Assembly (NCBI GenBank): GCA_045531895.1
Contig: JAZSEW010000016.1
Location: 12,112-76,111 of the forward strand
Reading direction: 5' to 3'
DNA from: SIG299 sp045531895
Lineage (GTDB): Bacteria > Bacillota > Clostridia > Lachnospirales > Lachnospiraceae
DNA: 64,000 bases
Shown piece after piece: positions 17,151-25,439 of the stretch. The position numbers and the translations under genes are program-made. The notes below the pieces were generated by a model, which made no database searches, had not been told where the DNA came from, and worked only from the letters and a program-made list of their open reading frames with translations. Numbering within the stretch: position 1 is the first letter of the stretch; each line of letters begins with the position of its first letter.

Positions 17151-17513
17151 CTACGCCTGTTCATCCAGACGTTTTTCAATAATTGCAATTAACTCTTCCC
17201 TGGAAAAACCAAGGTCCCTCATTTCCTGTACAAAATTTTCTAATACTTCTTCCGCCATTTCTTCCTTCATCTTTGCGATTACCTCCGCATCTTCTGTAAC
17301 AAATGTACCAAGCCCGCGTTTCGTAAAGCACATGCCTGACTGTTCCATTTCTTTATACACCCTCACTGCCGTATTGGGATTAATTTGGTATTGCACCGCC
17401 AGTTCTCTGGTAGACGGAAGCTTTTCTCCCATCGGCAGCCTGCCCTGAATCATATCCTTTTTGATTTGATTGATAACCTGCAAATAAATCGGGAGGTTGT
17501 TATTATATTCCAT
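17151..17513 (-). CDS. GntR-family (YtrA subfamily) repressor
   Basis: 120 residues: a GntR winged helix (residues 10-75, including KLPSTRELAVQYQINPNTAVRVYKEME) and only a short carboxy helix pair, the size and shape of the YtrA subfamily, which dimerises without a large effector domain. First gene of a five-gene operon ending with the M48 protease. A palindrome covers the -10 of its own promoter, so autoregulation is expected. In related systems the operon is induced by cell-wall-active peptides; that link is inference here. Confidence 0.9.
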   Translation of the reverse strand: MEYNNNLPIYLQVINQIKKDMIQGRLPMGEKLPSTRELAVQYQINPNTAVRVYKEMEQSGMCFTKRGLGTFVTEDAEVIAKMKEEMAEEVLENFVQEMRDLGFSREELIAIIEKRLDEQA

Positions 17514-17538
17514 GTATTCACTTCCTTTCGTGTATCAC

Positions 17539-17579
17539 TGTACTAGTTAGATAGTACACTAGTTTTCTCATAATGTCAA
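17539..17579 (-). promoter_or_regulatory. Promoter and GntR operator of the ABC operon
   Basis: On the minus strand TTGACA (17579-17574), 17-base spacer, TACTAT (17556-17551). Inverted repeat TGTACTA (17539-17545), 6-base spacer, TAGTACA (17552-17558) overlaps the -10 and would block RNA polymerase when bound by the adjacent GntR protein. Confidence 0.8.
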
Positions 17580-17702
17580 TGGTTTATTTAAAATTTTTGA
17601 TTTTTCCTTACTCCTCCTTGCTTTTTAGAGCTCTTTCCTTTATCATAGTAATTAAATTACCTCAAAACTTTTAACTATTTTAATAATGCAAGGAGAATTC
17701 AC

Positions 17703-18413
17703 ATGTCACTGAAAGCAATCTTATTTGATTTAGACGGTACCCTGCTCCCTATGAATCAGGACCTTTTTATGAACTACTATTTTGGAGAATTAACAAAGAA
17801 AATGGTTCCGCTCGGATACAATAAGGACACTCTGGTGAAGGATGTGTGGACCGGCACCAAAGCCATGGTTCTGAATGACGGAAGTAAAACCAACGCAGAC
17901 GCTTTCTGGAATAAGTTCTGTGAAGTAGCCGGAAAGGACTGCCGCAAGGATGAACCAATCTTTGACTCCTTTTACAAAAATGAATTTTGCAGAGCGAAGG
18001 AAGCCTGCCAGCCAACCCCGGCTGCCAGAGAAGTCATTGACCTTATCAAATCTACCGGCAAGCGTATTGTTCTTGCTACCAATCCGCTGTTTCCTTTTGT
18101 TGCAACCGAAAACCGCATTGGCTGGGCAGGACTCTCCACGAATGATTTTGAACTGATTACCACCTATGAAAACTGCCATTATTGCAAGCCGAATCCAAAG
18201 TATTATATTGAAATTTTAGAAAAGACCGGTTTGAAACCGAAAGAATGTCTGATGGTGGGAAATAATGCCGAAGAAGACATGATTGCAGAAACTCTTGGAA
18301 TGAAGATATTTTTACTGACAGACTGTCTGATTAATGAGAAGAATGCAGATATTTCCGGATACCCGCAAGGAGGATTTGAAGAGCTGAAAGAGTATATTAC
18401 AGCATTTTTATAA
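17703..18413 (+). CDS. HAD-family hydrolase
   Basis: 236 residues. Motif I FDLDGTLLP (residues 8-16) supplies the nucleophile Asp and acid/base Asp; motif II is VLATNP (about 121-126); motif III lysine and motif IV MVGNNAEEDM follow. The cap is of the helical C1 type. Members act on small phosphorylated metabolites; substrate cannot be inferred. AAGGAG lies 7 bases upstream. It is monocistronic, ends in a perfect 21-bp hairpin shared with the convergent lipoprotein gene. Confidence 0.85.
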   Translation: MSLKAILFDLDGTLLPMNQDLFMNYYFGELTKKMVPLGYNKDTLVKDVWTGTKAMVLNDGSKTNADAFWNKFCEVAGKDCRKDEPIFDSFYKNEFCRAKEACQPTPAAREVIDLIKSTGKRIVLATNPLFPFVATENRIGWAGLSTNDFELITTYENCHYCKPNPKYYIEILEKTGLKPKECLMVGNNAEEDMIAETLGMKIFLLTDCLINEKNADISGYPQGGFEELKEYITAFL

Positions 18414-18465
18414 GGAACAGGAAAAGGAGCTGACGACACTTCCATCAGCTCCTTTTCCTGTTCCT
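18413..18465. terminator. Perfect 21-bp inverted repeat between convergent stops
   Basis: The arm 18413-18433 (starting AGGAACAGG) is exactly complementary to 18445-18465, with an 11-base loop. The HAD stop codon ends at the first base of the left arm, and the lipoprotein stop begins at the last base of the right arm. Neither side has a long T-run, so it may act as a 3' end stabiliser or as a Rho-independent terminator of reduced strength. Confidence 0.7.
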
Positions 18466-19223
18466 TAGTATGCACTGAACGCATCCATCGCTTCCTGTAA
18501 ATAGCTTTCCATCGCTTCTGTATAAGAAAACGCAATCATAATCATGCGACCATCTTTTTCTCTTACCAGATAGTCCTGATAAATCAAGTGACCAAGTCCG
18601 GCATCCACAGCCGTTGCAAGCCCAAAGTATTCTTGTCCGGCAAGCTTCATGCTGTAAATATTTTCATCAATGGTGTACGTCATACCGCTTGTTTCAGAGG
18701 TTGCATTCAAATTTGCAGCAACTGCAGAAAGATATTCCATCTCTGTCCAACCTTCTGTCGGCATCTTTTCTACTGCAATCTGCACTACCGGATAGCCTGC
18801 TAACCAGGTAGCCTGCATTTCATTTACAGAGCTCATGGAAGCATAGTCGAGCACTGCTGCCGCCTGTTCACCATACATCATCTGTAATCCCTGCAGCATT
18901 ATCGCATCCATTTCTTCCTGGGTAGCCATGATTACTGTCGCAGGCCTGGTAAAGCGAATATCCATCCATTCACTTTCAAATCCTTCTTCTGTAATAGTCC
19001 CCTTCACATAATTATCCATTACTGTCGGTGCTACTGTTGGATCTGGTACCTGCGTTGGTGTTGCTGTCGGTTCCGGTGTTGGAGCCTCTGTTGGCACAGC
19101 TGTAGCTGTGACTGCTACCGTTGGTGTAGCTGTAGGCTCAATAGTTTCTTCTGTTTTTCCACACGCTGCAAACATCATACTAAATACACATACCATTACT
19201 GTTTTTAAAATTTTCTTTTTCAT
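18465..19223 (-). CDS. Lipoprotein with Pro/Thr-rich linker
   Basis: 252 residues. A lipoprotein signal (MMFAACGK, Cys at about 21) is followed by a low-complexity Thr/Pro/Ala/Glu linker to residue about 68, then a globular domain of about 180 residues (TRPATVIMATQEEMDAIM, MTYTIDENIYSMK). The linker would hold the domain away from the membrane. The domain is not recognised. Its ATG overlaps the stop of a 41-codon gene (ATGA), so it is the last gene of a four-gene operon with a membrane protein and an XRE regulator. Confidence 0.8.
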   Translation of the reverse strand: MKKKILKTVMVCVFSMMFAACGKTEETIEPTATPTVAVTATAVPTEAPTPEPTATPTQVPDPTVAPTVMDNYVKGTITEEGFESEWMDIRFTRPATVIMATQEEMDAIMLQGLQMMYGEQAAAVLDYASMSSVNEMQATWLAGYPVVQIAVEKMPTEGWTEMEYLSAVAANLNATSETSGMTYTIDENIYSMKLAGQEYFGLATAVDAGLGHLIYQDYLVREKDGRMIMIAFSYTEAMESYLQEAMDAFSAY

Positions 19224-19345
19224 TGATATTCTCCTCTAAAACTGAATTCTGTTTTATTATAAAGGTCCACAAGACCCACACCAAGCAGCCCGCCTAACAT
19301 ACCCCAACCATATTTTTTTAATGTTGCTTTTGCAATTTTAATCAT
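19220..19345 (-). CDS. Small 41-residue membrane-like protein
   Basis: A short gene between the XRE regulator and the lipoprotein. GGAG sits 9 bases before ATG 19345; a further in-frame ATG at 19360 has no ribosome site. The product begins MIKIAKATLKKYGWGMLGG and has a glycine-rich hydrophobic middle (GWGMLGGLLGVGLVDLY) and a charged tail. Its stop overlaps the lipoprotein start as ATGA, a strong sign of translational coupling and that this is a real gene. Function unknown; it may be a small membrane partner of the neighbouring proteins. Confidence 0.65.
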   Translation of the reverse strand: MIKIAKATLKKYGWGMLGGLLGVGLVDLYNKTEFSFRGEYQ

Positions 19346-19369
19346 ATCTTTTCTCTCCATTGTTATTGT

Positions 19370-19567
19370 TTACTCCGCCGGCCAGAACAAGTCATCCAAT
19401 GTCCGGTTCAGTGCCTTGCAGATATCAATGCAAAGACTGATGCTCGGATTATAGTTGCCGGATTCAATCAGACCGATGGTCTGTCTGGTAACTCCGATTT
19501 TTTCTGCCAGCTGCTCCTGTGTTAAATCACACTCTACTCTGGCCAATTTCATTTTTTTATTCTTCAC
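19370..19567 (-). CDS. Short XRE-family regulator (YozG-like)
   Basis: 65 residues, essentially only a Cro/C1-type helix-turn-helix (LTQEQLAEKIGVTRQTIGLIESGNYNPSI) with the tail LNRTLDDLFWPAE typical of the small YozG-like regulators of Firmicutes. Its start overlaps the end of the upstream membrane-protein gene by 11 bases. It is likely to act on the promoter upstream of that gene, where an inverted repeat covers the -35. Confidence 0.9.
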   Translation of the reverse strand: MKNKKMKLARVECDLTQEQLAEKIGVTRQTIGLIESGNYNPSISLCIDICKALNRTLDDLFWPAE

Positions 19568-20300
19568 TGTTTTCCTCCTGTTTCTTTACTGCCTTGTCCG
19601 CATTCTTTTCAGAAATCTTAATAGTAGCAAGCATCATAAAATAGAACAGAATTCCCCACAGGGCACCGGTTCCAAATATCGTAATAAGTACTCTCACAGA
19701 AAAACCATTTTCAAGAAATTCCACTGCACCCATCAGAAGACCAAAGAATAATGCGCCAATCGCAGTACTCTTTGCAAAATTCTTTTTACCTGTAGTTTCA
19801 CGCTTTTTGCTACCCCAGACCATCCAGCCATTCTTGATGGTAAGTATGGTAACAATCAGAGAAGGTATAAACCAGATGACTAAATACACTATCATCCAGG
19901 TCATTTCCCGACACCATTCCGTATCTTCCGCCTTTAATACATCTAACACGCCAATGATATAAAACATATAAATCAATTCACCGTCGATAAGAATATTTAA
20001 AGCGATATGAAACGCCTTTGCCATAATTCCATTACGGATAGTTACCAGTGCTTCATCTTTTTCCTTTAAGAACAATACACCGTTCGAACTTCTTTTCACC
20101 AGCGCATATCCTACAGACGGAACAATACACAAAATTTCCAGAATAAAATTGTACCAAGGTTCACCAAGAACCAGCTTCGTAATCAGACTGGCAAGCAGTC
20201 CGGCTAAAAACAGCCAGAACACCGCTGCCATAACTTTGTTGGTTTCCTTTTCAATACGTTCATCCTTAATCTGATTTTGATTTTTCTTTTTAAATAACAT
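19557..20300 (-). CDS. Multi-pass membrane protein of an XRE operon
   Basis: 247 residues. After a charged cytoplasmic start (MLFKKKNQNQIKDERIEKE) there are about five to six membrane helices and a Lys/Glu-rich tail. ATG 20300 is chosen because AGGAGG is 6 bases upstream; the longer frame has no ribosome site. Membrane proteins of this shape are frequently paired with a short XRE regulator and are uncharacterised. First gene of the operon 20300-18465. Confidence 0.8.
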   Translation of the reverse strand: MLFKKKNQNQIKDERIEKETNKVMAAVFWLFLAGLLASLITKLVLGEPWYNFILEILCIVPSVGYALVKRSSNGVLFLKEKDEALVTIRNGIMAKAFHIALNILIDGELIYMFYIIGVLDVLKAEDTEWCREMTWMIVYLVIWFIPSLIVTILTIKNGWMVWGSKKRETTGKKNFAKSTAIGALFFGLLMGAVEFLENGFSVRVLITIFGTGALWGILFYFMMLATIKISEKNADKAVKKQEENSEE

Positions 20301-20370
20301 TGTCATCCTCCTACTTGTCTTTCCTTTTACTTTTTCGTTTCTCATTAACAGTTCCCTTCGAAGTGATTTT

Positions 20371-20418
20371 ATCATATCATACCATTTTACAAAATGCAAG
20401 ATATATTTTACATTTTGT
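20371..20418 (-). promoter_or_regulatory. Promoter and putative operator of the XRE/membrane operon
   Basis: On the minus strand TTGCAT (20399-20394), 17-base spacer, TATGAT (20376-20371). Perfect inverted repeat ACAAAATG (20389-20396), 14-base spacer, CATTTTGT (20411-20418) overlaps the -35 and is a candidate site for the operon's own XRE protein. Confidence 0.6.
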
Positions 20419-20466
20419 TTAATTTATTTTTCAGCGTGCAATCCCATCCTTTCATAAAGGCATAAT

Positions 20467-20512
20467 AAAACCACTTATTCAAGTACCTTTTCATACCGGA
20501 ATAAGTGGTTTT
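20467..20512 (-). terminator. Terminator after phosphodiesterase gene
   Basis: AAAACCACTTATTC (20467-20480) and GAATAAGTGGTTTT (20499-20512) form a perfect 14-bp stem. It lies immediately after the stop of the minus-strand phosphoesterase and ends in TTTTATTATG on that strand. Confidence 0.8.
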
Positions 20513-20514
20513 CA

Positions 20515-21054
20515 CTACTCATATTTCATCATAATATTTCCTTCGAAATCCTTCCAGAGAAACAAGCCATCCTCAATCGTCATATACCCATGATGGCTGT
20601 TTTCCTTCGGAATTGATGCAGAACCCGGATTCATATACACATAATCCGGATATTCTACACACTTTGGCACATGGGTATGACCGCACAATAAAATGTCACC
20701 TGATTTCAGTGGTGGCGGATTCAGTTCCCCATATACATGACCATGAGTGGCATACACCAGACACTTTCCCAAATCCAACACTGCATATTCTGCCAGAATA
20801 GGAAACTCCAACACAAACTGGTCGACATCCGCATCACAGTTTCCTCGGACGCAGAGCAAGCTCTCTTTTCTTTCGTTCAGTAACACTGTCACCTTCTTCG
20901 GCGCATAATCCTTTGGCAAATCGTTACGTGGACCATGATACAAAATATCACCCAAAAGCAATAGCCTGTCCGCCTTTTCTGTATCAAATGCCTTTAAAAT
21001 CTCTTTACAATAAAATTCTGAACCGTGCAGGTCAGACGCAACCATCCATTTCAT
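20515..21054 (-). CDS. YfcE/MJ0936-like metallophosphoesterase
   Basis: 179 residues. The calcineurin-like motifs are in order: ASDLHGS (D-x-H), LLGDILYHGP (GD), RGNCD (GNxD in place of GNHD), ATHGHVYGE and LLCGHTHVPK (GHTH), ending in NPGSASIPK, which is characteristic of the YfcE group. Likely a cytoplasmic Mn-dependent phosphodiesterase of undefined physiological substrate. ATG 21054 has TTGGAGAG upstream; the longer frame lacks a ribosome site. Monocistronic. Confidence 0.9.
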   Translation of the reverse strand: MKWMVASDLHGSEFYCKEILKAFDTEKADRLLLLGDILYHGPRNDLPKDYAPKKVTVLLNERKESLLCVRGNCDADVDQFVLEFPILAEYAVLDLGKCLVYATHGHVYGELNPPPLKSGDILLCGHTHVPKCVEYPDYVYMNPGSASIPKENSHHGYMTIEDGLFLWKDFEGNIMMKYE

Positions 21055-21219
21055 ATATATACTCTCCAATCTGTTCCTTTTTTTATCTTCATTATAACGC
21101 AATTTTTCCAAAAATACCATGAAAATAAATTGCTATTTTTCATAATATCAAGTACACTTAAACTAGTTGATTTACCATTATAAAGAAACATAATAATCAC
21201 ATAATTTCAGGAGGTATCC

Positions 21220-22176
21220 ATGGCACAGGCATATTTATTTGTACATTTCAGAGAAACAAGAACACCGGAAGGTGAACAGGTTCACTTCGGCATCAGTACC
21301 GATGGTTTCCATTGGGAAAAGGTTAACAACGGCAACCCGGTATTATGGAGTTATGAGGGAGATAAGGGCGTGCGCGATTTTACAATTATCCGCCGCAAGG
21401 ACGGTAAATTTGTTATCCTCGCCACAGATTTAAGTCTTTCCTATGGGTTCCGCTACCGTTATAAAAACTCCTGGGCTGAAATTTCCACAAACGGCAGTAA
21501 AGACCTTGTGATGTGGGAATCTGACGATTTAATTCACTGGTCTGACCAGCAAATGCTGCACCTGGGCAATGAAGACTTCGGTTGTCTCTGGGCTCCGGAT
21601 ATTATTTACGATGCAAAAAATGACGATTATGTGGTTCACTGGTCCTCTTCCCACAAAAAGAATAACTATGGCGAAAAAGCCATTTTCTATTCCAGAACCA
21701 GAGATTTTAAAACCTTCACTGAGCCGCAGGAGTTGTACCGCAAAGAAGACAGTGGTTGTATCGACTCTGCCATGTATGAAGAAAACGGGAAGTACTATTT
21801 ATTTGTAAAGAGTGAGAAAAATCCGCTGGGACTGATTCAGTTAAAGAGCGACAACATCACCGGTCCTTTTGAACGTGTGGCTGAATTCGATGAAAGTATG
21901 ACGGTGCTCGACGGTAAGGGCGAATTTTATGAAGCACCAACTGCCTGCAAAACAGAAGACGGCCGTTGGTGTCTGTTCCTTGATTTCTTTGGCACCGACG
22001 CCACAGGTCAGGGCTATGTACCGTTTATTGCTGATACTCTGGCATCCGGCAAATTTGTGCGGAGCGACGCTGCGTTTGAATTTCCTTACGGTTATAAGCA
22101 CGGTACCATTCTGCCAATCACCATGGAAGAATACGAACGTTTAAAGGCTTATACAAAGAATCCTAATGAATATTAA
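21220..22176 (+). CDS. Glycoside hydrolase family 43-like protein, cytoplasmic
   Basis: 318 residues with no signal peptide. The five-bladed propeller signatures are visible: VRDFTIIRRKDGKF near residue 48, CLWAPDIIYDAK near 125 (pKa-modulating Asp), and GEFYEAPTACKTEDG near 230 (general acid Glu). These fit hydrolysis of alpha-L-arabinosyl or beta-xylosyl oligosaccharides that have already entered the cell. AGGAGG lies 7 bases upstream. The aldo/keto reductase gene follows by 11 bases, suggesting cotranscription, though the biochemical link is not obvious. Confidence 0.85.
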   Translation: MAQAYLFVHFRETRTPEGEQVHFGISTDGFHWEKVNNGNPVLWSYEGDKGVRDFTIIRRKDGKFVILATDLSLSYGFRYRYKNSWAEISTNGSKDLVMWESDDLIHWSDQQMLHLGNEDFGCLWAPDIIYDAKNDDYVVHWSSSHKKNNYGEKAIFYSRTRDFKTFTEPQELYRKEDSGCIDSAMYEENGKYYLFVKSEKNPLGLIQLKSDNITGPFERVAEFDESMTVLDGKGEFYEAPTACKTEDGRWCLFLDFFGTDATGQGYVPFIADTLASGKFVRSDAAFEFPYGYKHGTILPITMEEYERLKAYTKNPNEY

Positions 22177-22187
22177 AGAGGTATCCT

Positions 22188-23366
22188 ATGAATTATCGTT
22201 CCGACAAATATGGCAATCAGATTTCTCTTCTGGGATTTGGCTGCATGCGTTTTCAGAAATCCAGGGGCAAAATCGACATGGTAAAGGCAGAACAGCAGAT
22301 TATGGATGCTTTTCGCGGCGGTGTCAATTATTACGATACTGCCTATGTATATCCCGGCAGTGAAGCGGCTATTGGAGAAATCTTTGAAAAAAACAATATC
22401 CGTGACAAAATTTATATTGCCACCAAGCTACCTCACTACTTGATTAAAAATCTGGACACACTGGAAAAACTGTTTCAAGAGCAGTTGACCAGGCTGCGTA
22501 CCGACCATATCGATTACTATCTGATGCATATGCTTTCTGACATTGCCACCTGGAACCGTTTATGCGACATTGGCATTAAAGAATGGCTGGCTGACAAAAA
22601 GAAAAGCGGTGCCATTCGCCAGGTTGGTTTTTCATACCATGGTAACTCCGACATGTTCTGTCAGTTAATAGATGCCTACGACTGGGAGTTCTGCCAGATT
22701 CAGTACAACTACATGGACGAGCATACTCAGGCAGGCCGCCGTGGATTAAACTATGCCCATAAAAAAGGACTTCCGATAATAATCATGGAACCTCTCCGGG
22801 GCGGGCGTCTGGTAAACAACCTGCCGGAAGAAGCAAAGAAAATTTTTGCAGAATACAAAATCTCGCACACACCGGCACAATGGGCATTCCGCTGGCTCTA
22901 TAACCAGCCGGAGGTAACCTGTGTACTATCCGGCATGAACACCGAGGAAATGATTACTGATAACATTCAGACTGCTTCCACTATCACCGTCGGTGAGCTT
23001 GGCCCGGACGAGGAAGCTATGCTACAGAATGTGGTCAGGGCTATCAATTCCCGCATGAAGGTAGGCTGCACCGGCTGCGGCTACTGCATGCCATGTCCAA
23101 AAGGGGTCGATATTCCGGGAACCTTTTCTGCCTATAACCGCCGCTATTACGACAGCAAACACAGCGGCTTTTTCGATTACATGATGTGTACCGCCCTTCG
23201 AAAAACTTCCACCGCTGCCTCCAATTGCATCGGCTGCGGCAAATGTGAATCCCACTGCCCACAGCATATTGAAATTCGGGCAAAACTAAAAGAAGCCAGC
23301 AAAGAGCTGGAAGGACCGGCATATAAAGTTGTTCGGAAAATTGTGGAGATTTTAAAGGCATTTTAG
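22188..23366 (+). CDS. Aldo/keto reductase with C-terminal 2[4Fe-4S] ferredoxin domain
   Basis: 392 residues. The amino 280 residues are an aldo/keto reductase barrel (NYYDTAYVYPGSE with catalytic Asp/Tyr, IATKLPH with Lys, DYYLMH with His). The carboxy end has CTGCGYCMPCPKGVDIP and CIGCGKCESHCPQHIEI, which bind two [4Fe-4S] clusters. Such fused proteins are common in anaerobic Firmicutes and probably pass electrons between NAD(P)H or ferredoxin and a carbonyl substrate. It sits directly between the GH43 gene and a hydrogenase-like sensor. Confidence 0.92.
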   Translation: MNYRSDKYGNQISLLGFGCMRFQKSRGKIDMVKAEQQIMDAFRGGVNYYDTAYVYPGSEAAIGEIFEKNNIRDKIYIATKLPHYLIKNLDTLEKLFQEQLTRLRTDHIDYYLMHMLSDIATWNRLCDIGIKEWLADKKKSGAIRQVGFSYHGNSDMFCQLIDAYDWEFCQIQYNYMDEHTQAGRRGLNYAHKKGLPIIIMEPLRGGRLVNNLPEEAKKIFAEYKISHTPAQWAFRWLYNQPEVTCVLSGMNTEEMITDNIQTASTITVGELGPDEEAMLQNVVRAINSRMKVGCTGCGYCMPCPKGVDIPGTFSAYNRRYYDSKHSGFFDYMMCTALRKTSTAASNCIGCGKCESHCPQHIEIRAKLKEASKELEGPAYKVVRKIVEILKAF

Positions 23367-23390
23367 ATAATACAGTATCATAAATCATAT

Positions 23391-23427
23391 GCTTTTGGTA
23401 TTATATCATAATATTGTATCCAAAAGC
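23391..23427. promoter_or_regulatory. Inverted repeat upstream of the hydrogenase-like sensor
   Basis: GCTTTTGG (23391-23398) and CCAAAAGC (23420-23427) are perfectly complementary around an AT-rich centre that itself holds ATTAT/ATAAT. No T-run follows on the plus strand. It could be an operator or a weak terminator of the AKR gene. Confidence 0.4.
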
Positions 23428-23498
23428 CATACATGTTATAATAAAACAAAAAATACACTTGATTTATAACTAAACTGCAAAGGAGGACTGCTTGCCAT

Positions 23499-25424
23499 AT
23501 GCACCAAAATACTCTTGTCTACACAAACGAAAAGTGTCAGGGATGCAATCGCTGCATTTCTGTCTGTCCTGTACTGACAGCAAACTACTCCGTACCTTCC
23601 GGGGATAGTCAAAACCGCCGTATTGAAGTTCATACCGAAAACTGTATCAGCTGCGGAGCTTGTTTCGACGCCTGTGAGCATCAGGCCAGAGGCTTTTTTG
23701 ATGATACTGAACAGTTTTTCCATGATTTAAAAAACGGCAGGCAGATTTCCGTCATTCTGGCGCCGGCCTTTTATGCAAATTATCCTGACCAGTACGGACG
23801 GGTTCTGGGCGGTCTGAAAAAGCTTGGCGTCAAACATATTATCAGTGTCAGTTTCGGCGCAGATATCACTACCTGGGCTTATATCAATTATATCAGTAAA
23901 CACAACCTCGAGGGCGGCATTTCCCAACCCTGTCCTGCCATTGTAAATTACATCGAACGCTATGAGCCAAAGTTAATTCAGAAGCTGATACCAATTCACA
24001 GCCCTATGATGTGCACTGCTATTTATGCAAAAAAATATTTAGGTATCACAGACCATCTGGCCTTTATCAGTCCCTGTATTGCCAAAAAAACCGAAATCAC
24101 AGATCCGAATACCCACGGCTATGTTTCTTACAACTTAACTTTTGCTCATCTTATGGATTATGTAAAGCGTCACAATATTTCCGGAGAACCTGCAGAAGAT
24201 GAAATTAACTATGGTCTTGGCTCTATCTATCCAATGCCCGGCGGTTTGAAGGAAAATGTATACTGGTTCTGCGGAGAAGACGTGTTTATCCGACAGGTAG
24301 AGGGTGAAAAACGTGCTTACGAATTTTTAAAAGATTATCAGAAAAGAGTAGCACAAAAAAATAAGCTTCCATTTATGGTAGATATTTTAAACTGCGACAG
24401 AGGCTGTCTCTATGGTACCGGAATTGAAGAATCTAAAAATCATTCCGAAGAGAATTACTATGCTTTGGAAAAAATTAAAGCCCGCAGTAAAAAAAGCCGT
24501 TTCTTTCATCCTTTTTCCAGGCTTTTATCACCAAAGCAACGGTTATGGTGGCTAAACCGAAAATTTGCGCGGTTGGATATCAACGACTTTATGCGAAGCT
24601 ACACTAACAAATCCGATACCGTTTCTCTTCGGGAACCAAAGGCTTATGAACTGGAAGAGATTTTCCGTCAAATGGGCAAACATACTCCCGGCGAGCAAAA
24701 TATCAACTGCGGCGCCTGTGGATATAATAATTGCTCTGAAATGGCGGCTGCCATCTTTAACCGATGCAACACTCCATTAAACTGCGTTCATTTTATTAAG
24801 AATGAAGTGCAGCAGTTTTCTCAGCAAATCGAAGAGCAGAATCTCCGGATTTTAAAGAAAAATGAAGAAATGGCCCACTTTATTTCCGAGGATTTTGAAA
24901 CGCTCAATGTTTCTATCAATGGAGTTTTGCAAGGCAATTCCATCAATGCACAGGAAAGTAGTGCCATTAGTGCCTCTATGATAAAGGTTTCCGAATTCTG
25001 TGGCATGCTGGACACCTCTTTCGCTGAAATGCAGGAATTGTTAAAACAACTTGAAAAGAACAATGAAACAATCTCTAAAATTGCAGACCAGACAAATATT
25101 CTTTCTCTGAATGCTGCAGTAGAAGCATCTCGCAGTGGTGAAGCCGGAAAGGGATTTGCCGTTGTTGCCGGAGAGGTACGTTCTCTGGCAGAAGCCAGCC
25201 GCACCATGGCAGAGCAAAGTGACTACAACCGTATAGAAATCGTCAACGCCATTCGCGAGTTAATGCAGCAGGCAGAAGACCTGACCGAATCCATCGCAGA
25301 TATTAATGAGCGACTGACCAATCTGGCCGCAAGTACAGAAGAAGTTCTTGCCGAAGCAGATGTTGTAAAAGAAATTTCTTCCACCGTAAAATACCGTCTG
25401 GAAGACTTAAGCCGCAGAGAATAA
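23499..25424 (+). CDS. [FeFe]-hydrogenase-like iron-sulfur sensor fused to a methyl-accepting chemotaxis signalling domain
   Basis: 641 residues, soluble. Order: a 2[4Fe-4S] ferredoxin part (CQGCNRCISVC at 13-23; CISCGACFDAC near 50); a hydrogenase large-subunit-like domain (about 80-330) with degenerate H-cluster loops SQPCPAI, SPCIAKKTE and NCDRGC; a further Fe-S region NCGACGYNNCSEMA near 405; and a short receptor tip ISKIADQTNILSLNAAVEAS with GFAVVAGEVRSLAEAS. The cysteines of all three H-cluster loops are partly kept, so a cluster may still bind, but catalysis is unlikely. The design fits a redox, H2 or CO sensor speaking to CheA/CheW in the cytoplasm. A ribosome site AGGAGG lies 12 bases upstream. 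Confidence 0.88.
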   Translation: MHQNTLVYTNEKCQGCNRCISVCPVLTANYSVPSGDSQNRRIEVHTENCISCGACFDACEHQARGFFDDTEQFFHDLKNGRQISVILAPAFYANYPDQYGRVLGGLKKLGVKHIISVSFGADITTWAYINYISKHNLEGGISQPCPAIVNYIERYEPKLIQKLIPIHSPMMCTAIYAKKYLGITDHLAFISPCIAKKTEITDPNTHGYVSYNLTFAHLMDYVKRHNISGEPAEDEINYGLGSIYPMPGGLKENVYWFCGEDVFIRQVEGEKRAYEFLKDYQKRVAQKNKLPFMVDILNCDRGCLYGTGIEESKNHSEENYYALEKIKARSKKSRFFHPFSRLLSPKQRLWWLNRKFARLDINDFMRSYTNKSDTVSLREPKAYELEEIFRQMGKHTPGEQNINCGACGYNNCSEMAAAIFNRCNTPLNCVHFIKNEVQQFSQQIEEQNLRILKKNEEMAHFISEDFETLNVSINGVLQGNSINAQESSAISASMIKVSEFCGMLDTSFAEMQELLKQLEKNNETISKIADQTNILSLNAAVEASRSGEAGKGFAVVAGEVRSLAEASRTMAEQSDYNRIEIVNAIRELMQQAEDLTESIADINERLTNLAASTEEVLAEADVVKEISSTVKYRLEDLSRRE

Positions 25425-25439
25425 ATACCCATTTGAAAT

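Noticed and set aside
23499..25424. Functional [FeFe] hydrogenase
   Set aside because: H-cluster loops are degenerate and the protein ends in a receptor tip; a sensor is more likely.
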